Positions 43,327-54,436 of a stretch of DNA of 64,000 nucleotides are shown piece after piece (within the stretch, counting starts at the first letter, position 1; every line of letters starts with the position of its first letter). The notes under the pieces are model-generated. The model saw only the letters and a list, made by a program, of their open reading frames with translations. It was not told the DNA's origin and did not search any database. Where the stretch lies: assembly GCA_963210315.1 (NCBI GenBank), contig OY723294.1, forward strand, positions 1,674,001 through 1,738,000, in the 5' to 3' direction. The DNA comes from Rhynchopus euleeides. Taxonomy: Eukaryota; Euglenozoa; Diplonemea; Diplonemida; Diplonemidae. Made by a program: the position numbers and the translations under genes.

Positions 43327-44720
43327 ATGAAGCGATCGTTCGGCGAGGTGGGTGTGCCCGCAGGCCCTCCCAGCGGCGGGATTGTTGAGGATCTGGAGAT
43401 CTATGAAAAGTTCTTCTTCCCGAAGTTCGAGGCTGAGGCTGTGAAGCAGAAGCTCCGCCACGATGGGCGTGGTGTGGGTGAGGTGCGCCCCTTCTCGGTG
43501 CAGACCCAGGTGGTGGGCAAGGCGCTCGGTTCCAGCCTCGTCACGCAGGGCATGAGCCGCGTCATCTGCGCGACCCGGGTGGGTTTTATCCCCGCTCTTG
43601 GGAAGGATTCGGACGAGGGGCGCCTGGAGGTGCGTTGCACAATCCCGTCTGTCGCGTCTGAAGGCGTTAACGACGACATCATCGTATGCCGTGGCTGTGT
43701 TGGGGAGGGGAGAGGTGTTGCGTAGAAACCAACAGCTCCGCTCCCCGCGTTTCCTTTTGCTTTTTGTGAGTCTGGCGTGGTGTTGGGAGTGAGGCACATC
43801 ATGAGCTATTCACGTGGTGCACTCCCTTGACGTTTGTTTGCAATTTTGCTCAACCCACCCCTCCCCTCCTCCGCAGACCTTCCGGCAGCGTGGCGATGCC
43901 ATTGCGGAATACGTCAAGAAGATGATCATGGCGTGCAACACCCTCGACTTGAAACAGCTGTGTGTCGAGAAGGAGGCCTGCGCGTATGTCCTCCCGATCC
44001 CACACCCCACCTGGAGTGAAGAGCCGCGGAAGGGATGGGTGCCAACCCCCGACAAAGCCTCTGCTGGCCTCCCTAGTAAATCGACCCAGGCAAATGGGCA
44101 GGGCAGCACAGCGTCAAATGGGAGGCTGCTGGCTCGCAACATTGTTACATTTCGAGAGCACGCCCGATCCGTATTTGTTTCAGAGAATATTTAAAACGTT
44201 CCAATTTAAAAACAACACCACCACCTTCCCCGACAGATGCAACCTCCATGTGGACCTCTACGTGCTGAACTGCGATGGCTCTCTCCGTGACGCGTGCTTG
44301 CACGCAGCTGTCGGGGCACTGCTGCACACATCCCTTCCTCACGTCGAGGTGAAGGACAATGTGCCTGTGCCTGTGCCCGGGAAGTCGAACCCCCTGCAGA
44401 TCACGCAGTACCCGCTGTCGCTGTCCTTTGCGATGTACCACGGGGAGCTCCTTCCGGACCTGACGGCCAAGGAGGAGGACCTGATGGACGCATTCTCTGT
44501 TGTGCACGACAGCACGTCGCGCCTCGTCAACGTCTACAAGCAGGGGGGCAGGCGGATATCTGACGACCACCTGAAGCAGGCCATCAACGCGGCAAAACGA
44601 CTCTCAAAGCCCATCAAAGAAGCGATAGAAGCCACGCTCGAACCGGCAGCAGCAACCGAATCGGGGCCCACAAAGAAGAAGGCAAAAACAGCACCCAAAA
44701 GGAAGGGGAAGCTGTTCTAG
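43327..44720 (+). CDS. RRP43: Exosome RNase PH-fold subunit, Rrp43/EXOSC8-like
   Basis: Three exons: 43327-43683, 43877-43983 and 44237-44720. Splices are ATC|GTATGC...CCGCAG|ACC in phase 0 and GC|GTATGT...CGACAG|A in phase 2. The product is 315 residues; human EXOSC8 is 276. Matches along the family include YEKFF, LRHDGRGVGEVRP, GSSLVTQGMSRVICA, LDLKQLCVEKEACA, VDLYVLNCDGSLRDACLHAAVGALLH and the YPLSLSFAMYHGELLPDLTAKEE block. The Rrp42/43/45 group forms the non-catalytic hexameric ring of the RNA exosome, threading RNA to the nucleases for 3'-5' decay and processing. A Lys-rich tail (KKKAKTAPKRKGK) may act as a nuclear signal. Rrp43 is the best reading; Rrp42 is the alternative. Confidence 0.8.
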
Positions 44721-45556
44721 CGCCCGCACGTGGGGAGCGGGGGCGGGGGGGTGACTGGGAGGTGGGTTGGCACAACAAAATCGGGGCGGGCGGGCGGGTG
44801 GGTAGGTAGTGTTCCGATAGCCGCACTGCTTGGCAACGCGGACCGGGAAGGGAGGCAAGCTGTGTGCATCGCGTCGGCTCGCAGACGCAAGGCAGCTGGA
44901 AGGGCTGAAGGCAAGCAGATGCCAAGAGGCAATGCAATCCGGAAGCCCTCCGCCTGCGCTCCACGGTGTACAGTTTTGAAATTCGAGGTGCAGGCAATCT
45001 GCCGTTTCATCATGGAAGCTGAAGCAGTTATGAGGGACGTGGCCTTCGTCGCGCGAACTGCCTCAAGCAAAGGGTGCTTGCTGGTGCTGGGCGTGCTCCT
45101 CTAGCTTTCTCCAGTAGTTCCCACGCCCTCAGAGAATCCGGTGGCTGCCCTTGCGACGATTTGGTCCGCCAAAAAATGTTACGCATGCGTCAAGGCATTG
45201 TTTGCAGACGCGCTGCCCGGCACACACAGTGGGGCATCCGCATGCAGCAGTGTTCTGGGAGGCAAGTGAGTCTGCAGCCGCCAGTGCGTCGGAATGTGCA
45301 CCCCAAAACCCCACCGCCTCCTAACAAGCCCCTTGAACTGCAAAGATGCATCTTCCCTCACACAGACTACTGAACCCTACACATGCCGCTCTTTTTTGAA
45401 AGCTCTGGGACACAACCGGCTTGGAGAGGAGAGTACCGCCTTGTCAGGACTAATTTGCAAAACCGCCCCATGGCATGATCATGTGGGTGGGGAAGCGCCC
45501 AGCAACATACAACCCAGCGACAGCCAAACCATGCGAACTTATTTTAGCCCCACTTT
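44721..45556. other. Intergenic, no gene seen
   Basis: Unique sequence between the exosome gene and the repeat island. No recognisable feature. Confidence 0.4.
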
Positions 45557-46599
45557 CACGGTGGGATCTTGTAAATTTTACATGTAAAAATACTGATTTT
45601 TACATGTATTATACATGTATAATACTTGCATGTCAACTATTATACATGTATAATACATGTATATGCCTGAAATATACATGTAAAATACATGTATATCAAG
45701 TAAAAATACATGTATAATAGTTGCATGTCAACTATTATACATGTATTTTTACTTGATATACATGTATTTTACATGTATATTTCATGCATTTACATGTATT
45801 TTACATGTATAATACTTGTCATGCAAGTATTATACATGTAAAATACTTGCATGACAAGTAAAATACTTGCATGCAAGTAAAATACATGTATTTTACTTGC
45901 ATGCAAGTATTTTACTTGTCATGCAAGTATTATACATGTATTTTACTTGTCGTGCAAGTATTTTACATGTATAATACTTGCATGACAAGTATTATACATG
46001 TAAAATACATGTAAATGCATGAAATATACATGTAAAATACATGTATATCAAGTAAAAATACATGTATAATAGTTGACATGCAACTATTATACATGTATTT
46101 TTGCTTGATATACATGTATTTTACATGTATATTTCATGCATTTACATGTATTTTACATGTATAATACTTGTCATGCAAGTATTATACATGTAAAATACTT
46201 GCATGACAAGTAAAATACTTGCATGCAAGTAAAATACATGTATTTTACTTGCATGCAAGTATTTTACTTGTCATGCAAGTATTATACATGTATTTTACTT
46301 GTCGTGCAAGTATTTTACATGTATAATACTTGCATGACAAGTATTATACATGTAAAATACATGTAAATGCATGAAATATACATGTAAAATACATGTATAT
46401 CAAGTAAAAATACATGTATAATAGTTGACATGCAACTATTATACATGTATTTTTGCTTGATATACATGTATTTTACATGTATATTTCAGGCATATACATG
46501 TATTATACATGTATAATAGTTGACATGCAAGTATTATACATGTATAATACATGTAAAAATCGGTATTTTTACATGTAAAATTTACAAGATCCCACCGTG
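45557..46599. mobile_element. Palindromic foldback element, family F, copy F2
   Basis: 1043 bp with the same CACGGTGGGATCTTGTAAAT ends as F1. It is longer because a block of about 350 bp is duplicated in tandem (about 45790-46135 and 46137-46490). Modules are as in F1 with GCATGAAATA replacing GCCTGAAATA in places. Five bases separate it from F3. Confidence 0.85.
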
Positions 46600-46646
46600 T
46601 TGGGCACGGTGGGATCTTGTAAATTTTACATGTATAACTACAAGTA

Positions 46647-46975
46647 CCGTATACGTAAATATTTTGGAACGTAAATATTATGGAAGGTAAATATTTTGGA
46701 ACGCTGGTGGGTTGGCGTTCCAGATTTTTTTCGTTCCACAATATTTACAGGGCTTTCTGCGACTCGGGGACTTGGACCAGGTGATCGGACGGCATACAGA
46801 GTCCCTGACGGGACCTACTCGTGCACTTTTCGCGCGATTCCTGACGCAAGCCGTCCTCACCACCGAGTCCCCAACTGGCCCTGTAAATATTATGGAACGT
46901 AAATATTATGGAACGGACCGGCCAAAAATGGGCCCGTTCCATAATATTTACGTTCCATAATATTTACGTATACGG
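46647..46975. mobile_element. 329-bp MITE, family I, copy 2
   Basis: TA-flanked (46645-46646 and 46976-46977). It has the same length as copy 1 and lies in the opposite orientation relative to the GGGCCAGTTGGGG core. Inserted in F3 close to its left end. Confidence 0.85.
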
Positions 46976-47118
46976 TATATACATGTATTATACATGTATA
47001 ATACTTGCATGTCAACTATTATACATGTATAATACATGTATATGCCTGAAATATACATGTAAAATACATGTATATCAAGTAAAAATACAAGTATAATAGT
47101 TGACATGCAAGTATTATA

Positions 47119-47463
47119 CCGTATACGTAAATATTATGGAACGTAAATATTATGGAACGGGCCCATTTTTGCCCGGTCCGTTCCATAATATTTACGTTCC
47201 AAAATATTTACAGGGCCAGTTGGGGACTCGGTGGTGAGGATGGTTTGCCTCAGGAATCGCACGAAAAGTGCACGAGTAGGTCCCGTCAGGGACTCTGTAT
47301 GCCGTCCGATCACCTGGTCCAAGTCCCCGAGTCGCAGAAAGCCCTGTAAATATTATGGAACGAAAAAAATCTGGAACGCCAACCCACCAGCGTTCCATAA
47401 TATTTACGTTCCATAATAATTACGTTCCATAATATTTACGTTCCAAAATATTTACGTATACGG
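47119..47463. mobile_element. MITE, family I, copy 3
   Basis: 345 bp, TA-flanked (47117-47118 and 47464-47465). One extra CCATAATAATTACGTT unit in the right subterminal region explains the 16-bp excess over copies 1 and 2. Inserted in F3. Confidence 0.85.
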
Positions 47464-47838
47464 TACTTGTATTTTTACTTGATATACATGTATTTTACAT
47501 GTATATTTCAGGCATTTACATGTATTTTACATGTATAATACTTGTCATGCAAGTATTATACATGTAAAATACTTGCATGACAAGTAAAATACATGTATAA
47601 TACTTGCATGACAAGTAAAATACTTGCATGCAAGTAAAATACATGTATTTTACTTGCATGCAAGTATTTTACTTGTCATGCAAGTATTTTACATGTATAA
47701 TACTTGCATGACAAGTATTATACATGTAAAATACATGTAAATGCCTGAAATATACATGTAAAATACATGTATATCAAGTAAAAATACAAGTATAATAGTT
47801 GACATGCAAGTATTATACTTGTATTTTTACTTGATATA

Positions 47839-50800
47839 CCGTAAACGGAAATATTGTGGACCGTAATAAAGGTGAACCGTACTATAGTTGGAACGTAAAA
47901 AAGATGGAACAAATGGGATTTTTCCGGAACTTGGAACATTTTTACGGTCCACCTATTTTACGGTTGGGATAGTGGACTTGGCGTTTTTTTTTTTTACGAG
48001 TTCCTTCGCGACGAAGTCGCGAAGGAACCAAGGAAATCGTACGACTGAAGCTTCAGGATTAACACCACAGGGCCTCAACAGTCCGGAACTGTTCTCCCAC
48101 AGTTTCTGCAGGGTGTACTACACTAAAGCGAAAGGAGTACGATTTCCCTGAATTTTCCGGGCACTGATTCACGAATTTACATCTGGAGGGAGCCCGGTGG
48201 TCTCAGCTTCTGTCTGCGCGCCCCGTACTGAGGCTGCTTATGTGGGCTAGCGCAGCAGGTTCTACCTTTACTTCTACCGGAACGCTCCTTGCATGGTACT
48301 ACACGGAACAATGTTCGGGGCCCGTGAATTCCAAATCTCCGTTGGAATTCGTAAGTGAGGGGGTTGGGGCGGACTTACAGACGACAACGTCGTCAGTCTC
48401 CCGACAACCGTGGCGTGTGAGTTTGGGGTGGTATCTCGAAATATGTCTCGTTCGGCCTTGAGAGACTCCAGATGCTAGTCACGCGCTCGCCCCCGCCCCC
48501 CCCCCCCCCTCTCCATGTCCCTCTCCGTTGCCGCCTCGCCTTGTTGTTTTCGTTGATCTTCCCGCTGTCCTCACGCACTTTCCCCCAGTTTGCAGGGACA
48601 CGCACACACATGCCTCCAAAGCGTGAACCGAAGCAGAAGAGCATGTTGCTCTTCACGGTGCCCCGTGCAGCGTACACCCCCGGCAGCAACGGCGCTTGTC
48701 CGATTTCGCGGGCTGAGGCTGAAAGTGTGACGCGTGCAGTGCGCGACCAGCAGGCATCCTCACAGGGGCCTACCGGCGGTGGTGACTGGAGCCCGGCCGA
48801 AAAGCTGGAGATCGGCCGGAAGGTGGTGGAGGGGAAGCTCTCGGCAGTCGTTGCCGATTGGAACGCCCCTCTCGCAGGACGGAGGAAGCTCTCGAAGAGC
48901 TCCGCCTCCCGTTTTGCGACCCTCTACCGGGAAGAGCTGGGCAAGCGGAAGCGTGCCGCAGCTCTTCTCGGTGAGGTGACAGAGGAGGTGGTGCTTCCCC
49001 CCCCGCAGAAGCGCGGCCGGCCCGCAATCCTCACCGACAGCGAGGAGACCAGGCTGATGCAGTTGTTGCGCGCCCTGAGGCGGTGCGGGACGCAGGTTTC
49101 AGCTGAGACTGTGTCCGCCTCCGCGCGAGGCCTGGTGAGTGCCAGCAGTGATCCAAGCAGGATTGATTCTGAGACAGCTCTCGGCACGGAATGGGCTCGG
49201 AAGTACCTCGCTGCGCAGGGATGGACCTTGCGAATGCGGACAACGGCGGTGTGCCACAGTCCGGGTTTGCTGGAACGGGCCAAGGCTGAGTTCGAGGGGG
49301 AGGTGCAACGTCTGAGGGCACAGCACAACATCCCAGATGATTTGGTGGTGAATGTCGACCACACTGCCCTTCCCCTCCTGCCAGGTACCACAAAGACCTT
49401 CGACAAGAAGGGCGCGTCATACGTGCCGCTCTCGAAGTCCGACGAAAAGAAGGCGATTACGGGTGTATTCGGCGCCAGTGCGACCGGCGATCTCCTCCCT
49501 GTCCAGCTGATATACGGTGGCCTAACTTCCCGCTCACACGGACGCTTCGAGGAGGAGTACCTGGAGACGTACGGGGAAACCTGGCACTTGACTGCCAATC
49601 CGAAACACTGGGCGTCCGAAGCAACCACCCTCGAATACATCGAGAAGGTGTTGGTGCCATACCTCACGGGTGTCAAAGAGACCAAGGGGCTCGGGGAGGA
49701 GCAGAAATCCTTGTTGATCATCGACAAGTTCACGGGCCAACAGACCGAGAAGGTTGCTGCAGCACTCGCAGAGAGCGGCATCGTGACTGTCGATATTCCT
49801 CCGGGGTTTACTGCTTTCTTGCAGCCGCTGGACCTGGGCTTCAATGCCTACATCAAGAAATACCTCCGCGAAAAGTTCTCGAAGTGGTACACCGGTGTCT
49901 GCACCAAGCTGTTCCGGCGTGACGAGAAGAGGAAAACCCGTGCCCTTGCGAAAACTGGCACCCCTTTCCTCTTCGCAGGGATGGGGTCGCATGAAGTGAT
50001 GGTGTACGATTCGTCCGTGAAGACAGCCGCCTTCCGCAACGCAGTCCTTGCCGGCACAAGGGCAAGCATCGTGGTGTCTCCGGGTTGTGCGGACTGGGTT
50101 CACCCTGGGGACAACGCGAGTGGGTGGTACGCCCTGCGTGCTGTGGAGCTGTGTCTCAACAGCTACGGCGTGCGGAAGGCCTACCTCCCGAAGGTCAAGG
50201 ATGCTCTCAACCTGCTCGAGAAGGTGATCCCCACTGACACGGAAGGCATTCCCGGCGCACAGGATGCTGTTCAGCAGGTGCTGGAGGAACTGCGTTCTGC
50301 GAATGGTGACGCTGCGCAGTTCACCGAGGCACAGCGCCTCCCATACCCCGCCGCCCAGGCTGCTGTGGGCGCACTCAACCGGGAGTACTACACCAGTGTG
50401 AGGCTGATCACCCTGTCCGAGGTGCAGTGGGCCGCGACCCTCACGGAGATCCGTTCCGGGCCGCTGATCGTGTTCGACGCGGAGAACCTGCATTTCGTGT
50501 CGTTCGTCGCCCAGAACCCTGAGCTCGACGACCAGGAGTTGATGGCTGACCTGGCCAGGACGACGAAGGTGACCGCCGCGGACATGCGCGACCGCCATCT
50601 CGCCTGGCTGTGCCGTGGGTTCAGCAAGGTGAAGCCGAGCTCCGTCGTGAAAACGTTCGTCCGCGCTGGCATCATCGCCGACCCCGGAACGCTCGCAGCA
50701 AGTACCGATGATGCTGTTGCTGACTACGACCCTCCAACCGAGGTGCACCCGGACGCAGCGCTGACGACCCCCGCAGAATTGGCAGAGATGGAGAGGATCC

Positions 50801-51277
50801 TGTCGTCACTCGACTTCAGTGCTGAGTGCTGAGCACTGTGCCACATCCCCTCTCTCTGTTTATGCCCCTGTAAATGTCCCGCAAACCCGTCACCCTCCCT
50901 CTCTTGATGTCCCTTTAGATACTCTGTCTGTATAACTTGTATGTAATGTCTTCTCGAGGTGTGGTGGTGGGTGAGTCTCGAGGTGAGTGGTGGTGATCGT
51001 GCCCTTTCCACATGCAGGGATGCCTTGCTTCTCTTGCTGGCGTTGGTTGCGGTGGTGGAGGGAGGGTCCAAAGCTGGGAGGTCGGGAGGCCTACGTGTGG
51101 GAGTCTACGGCGTGGCCGCAGTCCGCGCCCCGCAACCCACCAGCCCGCGGGCGAAAATCGCATTGTCTTTTCCATATTCAGTCCCAATAAATAGTGGACC
51201 GTAAAAAAGATGGAACGTTTGGCCTTTTTTTTGGGAACTTGGAACATTTTTACGTTCCACCCTTTTTCCGTTTACGG
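47839..51277. mobile_element. Apparently complete pogo/CENP-B-like DNA transposon (family E)
   Basis: 3439 bp flanked by TA (47837-47838 and 51278-51279). Ends are CCGTAAACGGAAA and TTTCCGTTTACGG. Each terminal region (about 130 bp) also repeats GGACCGTAA and GGAACGTAAAAA words in inverted order. It carries one long transposase gene on the plus strand (48610-50832). TA duplication, short TIR tips and a DD35D transposase place it in the pogo branch of Tc1/mariner. It sits inside the F3 palindrome, and the deletion derivative at 30829-31638 matches both of its ends. Confidence 0.9.
48610..50832 (+). CDS. Pogo/Tigger/CENP-B-type transposase
   Basis: 740 residues from the ATG at 48610 (MPPKREPKQKS); the frame is open upstream, but this is the first ATG after a pyrimidine-rich leader. 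Residues about 55-105 (WSPAEKLEIGRKVVEGK, later SKSSASRFATLYREE) fit a Psq-like HTH. Residues about 135-230 (KRGRPAILTDSEE.., GTQVSAETVS, GTEWARKYLAAQGW) fit the CENP-B HTH. The DDE_1 catalytic core shows VNVDHT (Asp250), LLIIDKFTGQ (Asp372) and IPPGFTAFLQPLDLGFN (Asp408), so D-D35-D. It would cut the element at its TIRs and insert it at TA. The frame is uninterrupted, so the enzyme may be functional. A C-terminal ~200-residue extension is unrecognised. Confidence 0.9.
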   Translation: MPPKREPKQKSMLLFTVPRAAYTPGSNGACPISRAEAESVTRAVRDQQASSQGPTGGGDWSPAEKLEIGRKVVEGKLSAVVADWNAPLAGRRKLSKSSASRFATLYREELGKRKRAAALLGEVTEEVVLPPPQKRGRPAILTDSEETRLMQLLRALRRCGTQVSAETVSASARGLVSASSDPSRIDSETALGTEWARKYLAAQGWTLRMRTTAVCHSPGLLERAKAEFEGEVQRLRAQHNIPDDLVVNVDHTALPLLPGTTKTFDKKGASYVPLSKSDEKKAITGVFGASATGDLLPVQLIYGGLTSRSHGRFEEEYLETYGETWHLTANPKHWASEATTLEYIEKVLVPYLTGVKETKGLGEEQKSLLIIDKFTGQQTEKVAAALAESGIVTVDIPPGFTAFLQPLDLGFNAYIKKYLREKFSKWYTGVCTKLFRRDEKRKTRALAKTGTPFLFAGMGSHEVMVYDSSVKTAAFRNAVLAGTRASIVVSPGCADWVHPGDNASGWYALRAVELCLNSYGVRKAYLPKVKDALNLLEKVIPTDTEGIPGAQDAVQQVLEELRSANGDAAQFTEAQRLPYPAAQAAVGALNREYYTSVRLITLSEVQWAATLTEIRSGPLIVFDAENLHFVSFVAQNPELDDQELMADLARTTKVTAADMRDRHLAWLCRGFSKVKPSSVVKTFVRAGIIADPGTLAASTDDAVADYDPPTEVHPDAALTTPAELAEMERILSSLDFSAEC

Positions 51278-51482
51278 TACATGTATTTTACATGTATATT
51301 TCAGGCATATACATGTATTATACATGTATAATAGTTGACATGCAAGTATTATACATGTATAATACATGTATATACTTGTAGTTATACATGTAAAATTTAC
51401 AAGATCCCACCGTGCACGGTGGGATCTTGTAAATTTTACATGTATAACTACAAGTATAATACATGTATTATACACATACATC

Positions 51483-53494
51483 GGGCGTTATTGCGTTACC
51501 AGTAACGGTAATACCGTTATTTTTTCGGTAAAATAACTTACCGTTAATAACGTTCCAGAACGGCCGAATAACGTTATCCGAAAATCGGTAACGTTATTTT
51601 TCCGCGTTATACCGTTATCGATAACGGTAATACCGTTATTACCGTTATCAGGAACGGTAATAACGTTATCGGTAACGTTATTACCGTTATTACCGTTATC
51701 GGTAACGGTAATACCGTTATCAGTAACGGTAATAACGTTATCGGTAACGTTATTACCGTTATTACCGGTAATACCGCGTTATTTTCGGTATTTTTGGGCA
51801 ACTTCTATAGGGGGACCCTTTTCGAATTTTTTTTTCGGGGTGGCCAGAATGGGCTGTTTTAGGCTATTTGAGGCCATTTTCGAGCAAATTTTTGGGTTTA
51901 GAGCCACGCAAAGGGTCTAAAATGGGCATGCCAATCTCAAAAAATGCTCAAAATTCCGAGAGATTTCAGATTTTTCGAATTTTTTGACCGAGAAAATTCT
52001 GACCCCAAAATGTGGTCCTTGTGGTCTGGAACTGTCCGTTGTCGAAGGAATTGGTGAAAAAATCGTGATTTTTGGCCTCTGGATCACCCATGCCGTCCCA
52101 AAAATCAAGCAAAAGAGGTTTGGTAGGTGCATTTTTGGGTGAACATGAGCCATTGTGCCAACCTGCTTGATTTCACCCGAAAATTGGAATCCGTTGAATA
52201 TGGTTTCTGATGAAAATGTGAAAATTTTCGACCTTCTTCGCAGTTTTTGCCACTTCCTTGCCCCATCTTTCCCACCCAAAATCGAAGTACCGTGAATGGT
52301 GTTGTTGAAAGGTCCAAATTGCGTTGGTTGTGCGTAGTTCTGCCGAAATCGTGCACACGTTGTGCATAGTGCATGTGTAACGCCATTTGCGACCAAAATG
52401 TAAATTTCCTGCACCCGAGCGTTGACGCTTCCACACACCCTTACAAACCCACTTGCCTGATGAAGGGGGTGGTGTGTAGAGCACGTTTGGCAGGGCTGAA
52501 TGACACTTTCCGCGCGAAGGTCGTGTGCGTAATTAAAAAACGGTCCGAGGGCCGGAGGCCCGAGGCCTTTTTTTACCTGCACGAGGGTGCAATTGAGGCC
52601 GATACGGGGTGCAGATGATGGTTTCTTGCACAACCCAGTCATGTTTTGCACATCACGACGAACTCGGAAATTCCTCATATTTGCACTCCAGGTCTCATAT
52701 TTGCACTGGTGCAAATATGGGACCTGGAGTGCGTGCAAATAATGACTGGGGGGTGCAAGAAAGTTCAAATTGCGTAGTTCCTGCGTACTTCGTGCGTAGC
52801 CCGAGCGTACTTTGGGTAGTTCGTGCGTATATTGTGCGAAGCGTCTTTGACAGCACCAGTAACGGACTTTTGGAACGTAACTATTTTAGAACGGACCGGG
52901 AAAAAATGGGCACGTCGCTACTTCGCGCTACTTCGTCGCTCGTAACGAGTAAAAATATCAGGTGGTTTATACACCGCCAATGTGAGGTGTGCGGGTGTAT
53001 TCCTGAAGGATTCACTTCTGCGTCCACACTGAGTGATTTTGGAGTGATTTTCACTCCAAATTTCACTCCAGGAACATTGGATGCTGCAAGGTTGCAGGGG
53101 TTTCTGCAGTATTTGCCTTGAAAAAGCCAAAAAACATGATTTTTTCACGAAACTCGACATGGCCGTGCGTTATTATCCAAAAAATGGTCCCAGGGGGGTA
53201 TTCTGGAGCCATCTCCACCAAAAACTACACCATCCGCCCGCAAAATTGTCCGAATAACGCAAGTTTTCATGAAAATAACGGAAAAATAACGCGTTATTTT
53301 AGGAGAAAACGTTTTCCAATTTTTTGACATCACGGAGTGGCCCCCTGGAGTGATATTTTACCCAAGAAAATTCTTTTAGGGGGGGTAGGGACCCGAGTTT
53401 CGGGTCAGATTCACCGGGAAATGCTGCCTTTTTTGGGGTCAAAAAATAACGCAAAAATAACGTTATTACCGTTACTGGTAACGGAATAACGCCC
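51483..53494. mobile_element. 2-kb TIR element with AACGGTAATACCGTTAT arrays (element G)
   Basis: Ends are GGGCGTTATTGCGTTACCAG and its near inverse CTGGTAACGGAATAACGCCC. The left subterminal 300 bp is a dense array of TAACGGTAATACCGTTA words in both orientations; the right is similar but shorter. The centre is unique, with no convincing transposase and a nested inverted repeat around 52625-52760 (GTTTTGCAC, CATATTTGCACTCC). No clear target duplication, so the family is not assigned. Confidence 0.65.
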
Positions 53495-53586
53495 AATGTA
53501 TGTATACATGTATAATACTTGCATGTCAACTATTATACATGTATAATACATGTATATGCCTGAAATATACATGTAAAATACATGTA

Positions 53587-54436
53587 CCGTATACGTAAAT
53601 ATTATGGAACGTAAATATTATGGAACGGGCCCATTTTTGCCCGGTCCGTTCCATAATATTTACGTTCCATAATATTTAACATGGTTTGACAAGCCGCTTA
53701 AGAATCTTGTTGGATTCTTATGGATTCTTACGCTTATTGGCTCCGAACACTTACGAAAAAAAGCCAAGAATTCTTACGATAAGCCGTCAAATCTTATAAG
53801 ACTTGTAAGAATCTGAGAAAGTCTTATAAGATTTTGGGAAAATCTCATAAGATTCTTGTAAGATTCCGGAAAATTCTTGCCAGAAATCCGATAAGTCTTA
53901 TAAGACTTGCGGAAAATCTTATAAGACTTATAAGATTTTCCGTAAGTCTTATAAGACTTACGGATTTTTCCGATACGATTTGTAAGTCTTATAAGATTTT
54001 TGGTAAGATAAAAAAATCTTATAAGATTTTCCGTAAGCCTGATAAGAATCCGTAAGATTCTTATAAGACTTATAAGAATCCGTAAGATTCTTATAAGTCT
54101 TATAAGATTTCCGTAAGATTTCCGTAAGTCTTATAAGACTTACAAATCTTACGGAATAAGCGTAAAAATAAGTAAGTCTTATGTCAAACCATGTATTTAC
54201 AGGGCCAGTTGGGGACTCGGTGGTGAGGGTGGCTTGCCTCAGGAATCGCGCGAAAAGTGCACGAGTAGGTCCCGTCAGGGACTCTGTATGCTGTCCGATC
54301 ACCTGGCCCAAGTCCCCGAGTCGCAGAAAGCCCTGTAAATATTATGGAACGAAAAAAATCTGGAACGCCAACCCACCAGCGTTCCAAAATATTTACGTTC
54401 CATAATATTTACGTTCCAAAATATTTACGTATACGG
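53587..54436. mobile_element. MITE, family I, copy 4, split by element H
   Basis: TA-flanked (53585-53586 and 54437-54438) with the CCGTATACG ends of the family. The left arm stops at AATATTTA (about 53678) and resumes at ATTTACAGGGCCAG (about 54193); the ~515 bp between is element H. Without it the copy would be about 330 bp, as in copies 1 and 2. Confidence 0.8.
53679..54193. mobile_element. TIR element H (CATGGTTTGACA ends), TAAGACTTATAAGATT-rich
   Basis: Ends are ACATGGTTTGACA and TGTCAAACCATGT. The interior is almost entirely TAAGACTTATAAGATTTTCCGTAAG-type words in both orientations. Inserted in the family I MITE with an apparent ATTTA/TATTTA duplication. No coding capacity. Confidence 0.75.

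Larger units (their letters stand above)
46605..51414. mobile_element. Palindromic element, family F, copy F3, interrupted by three insertions
   Basis: Ends CACGGTGGGATCTTGTAAAT at 46605 and the inverse at 51414. The palindromic modules are interrupted by family I MITEs at 46647-46975 and 47119-47463 and by the complete pogo-like transposon at 47839-51277, all in TA sites. Without these, F3 is about 700 bp, close to F1. It abuts F4 directly. Confidence 0.8.

Noticed and set aside
51917-52768. 283-codon minus-strand frame in element G as a transposase
   Set aside because: No DDE, HTH or zinc motif, and the composition is not protein-like.
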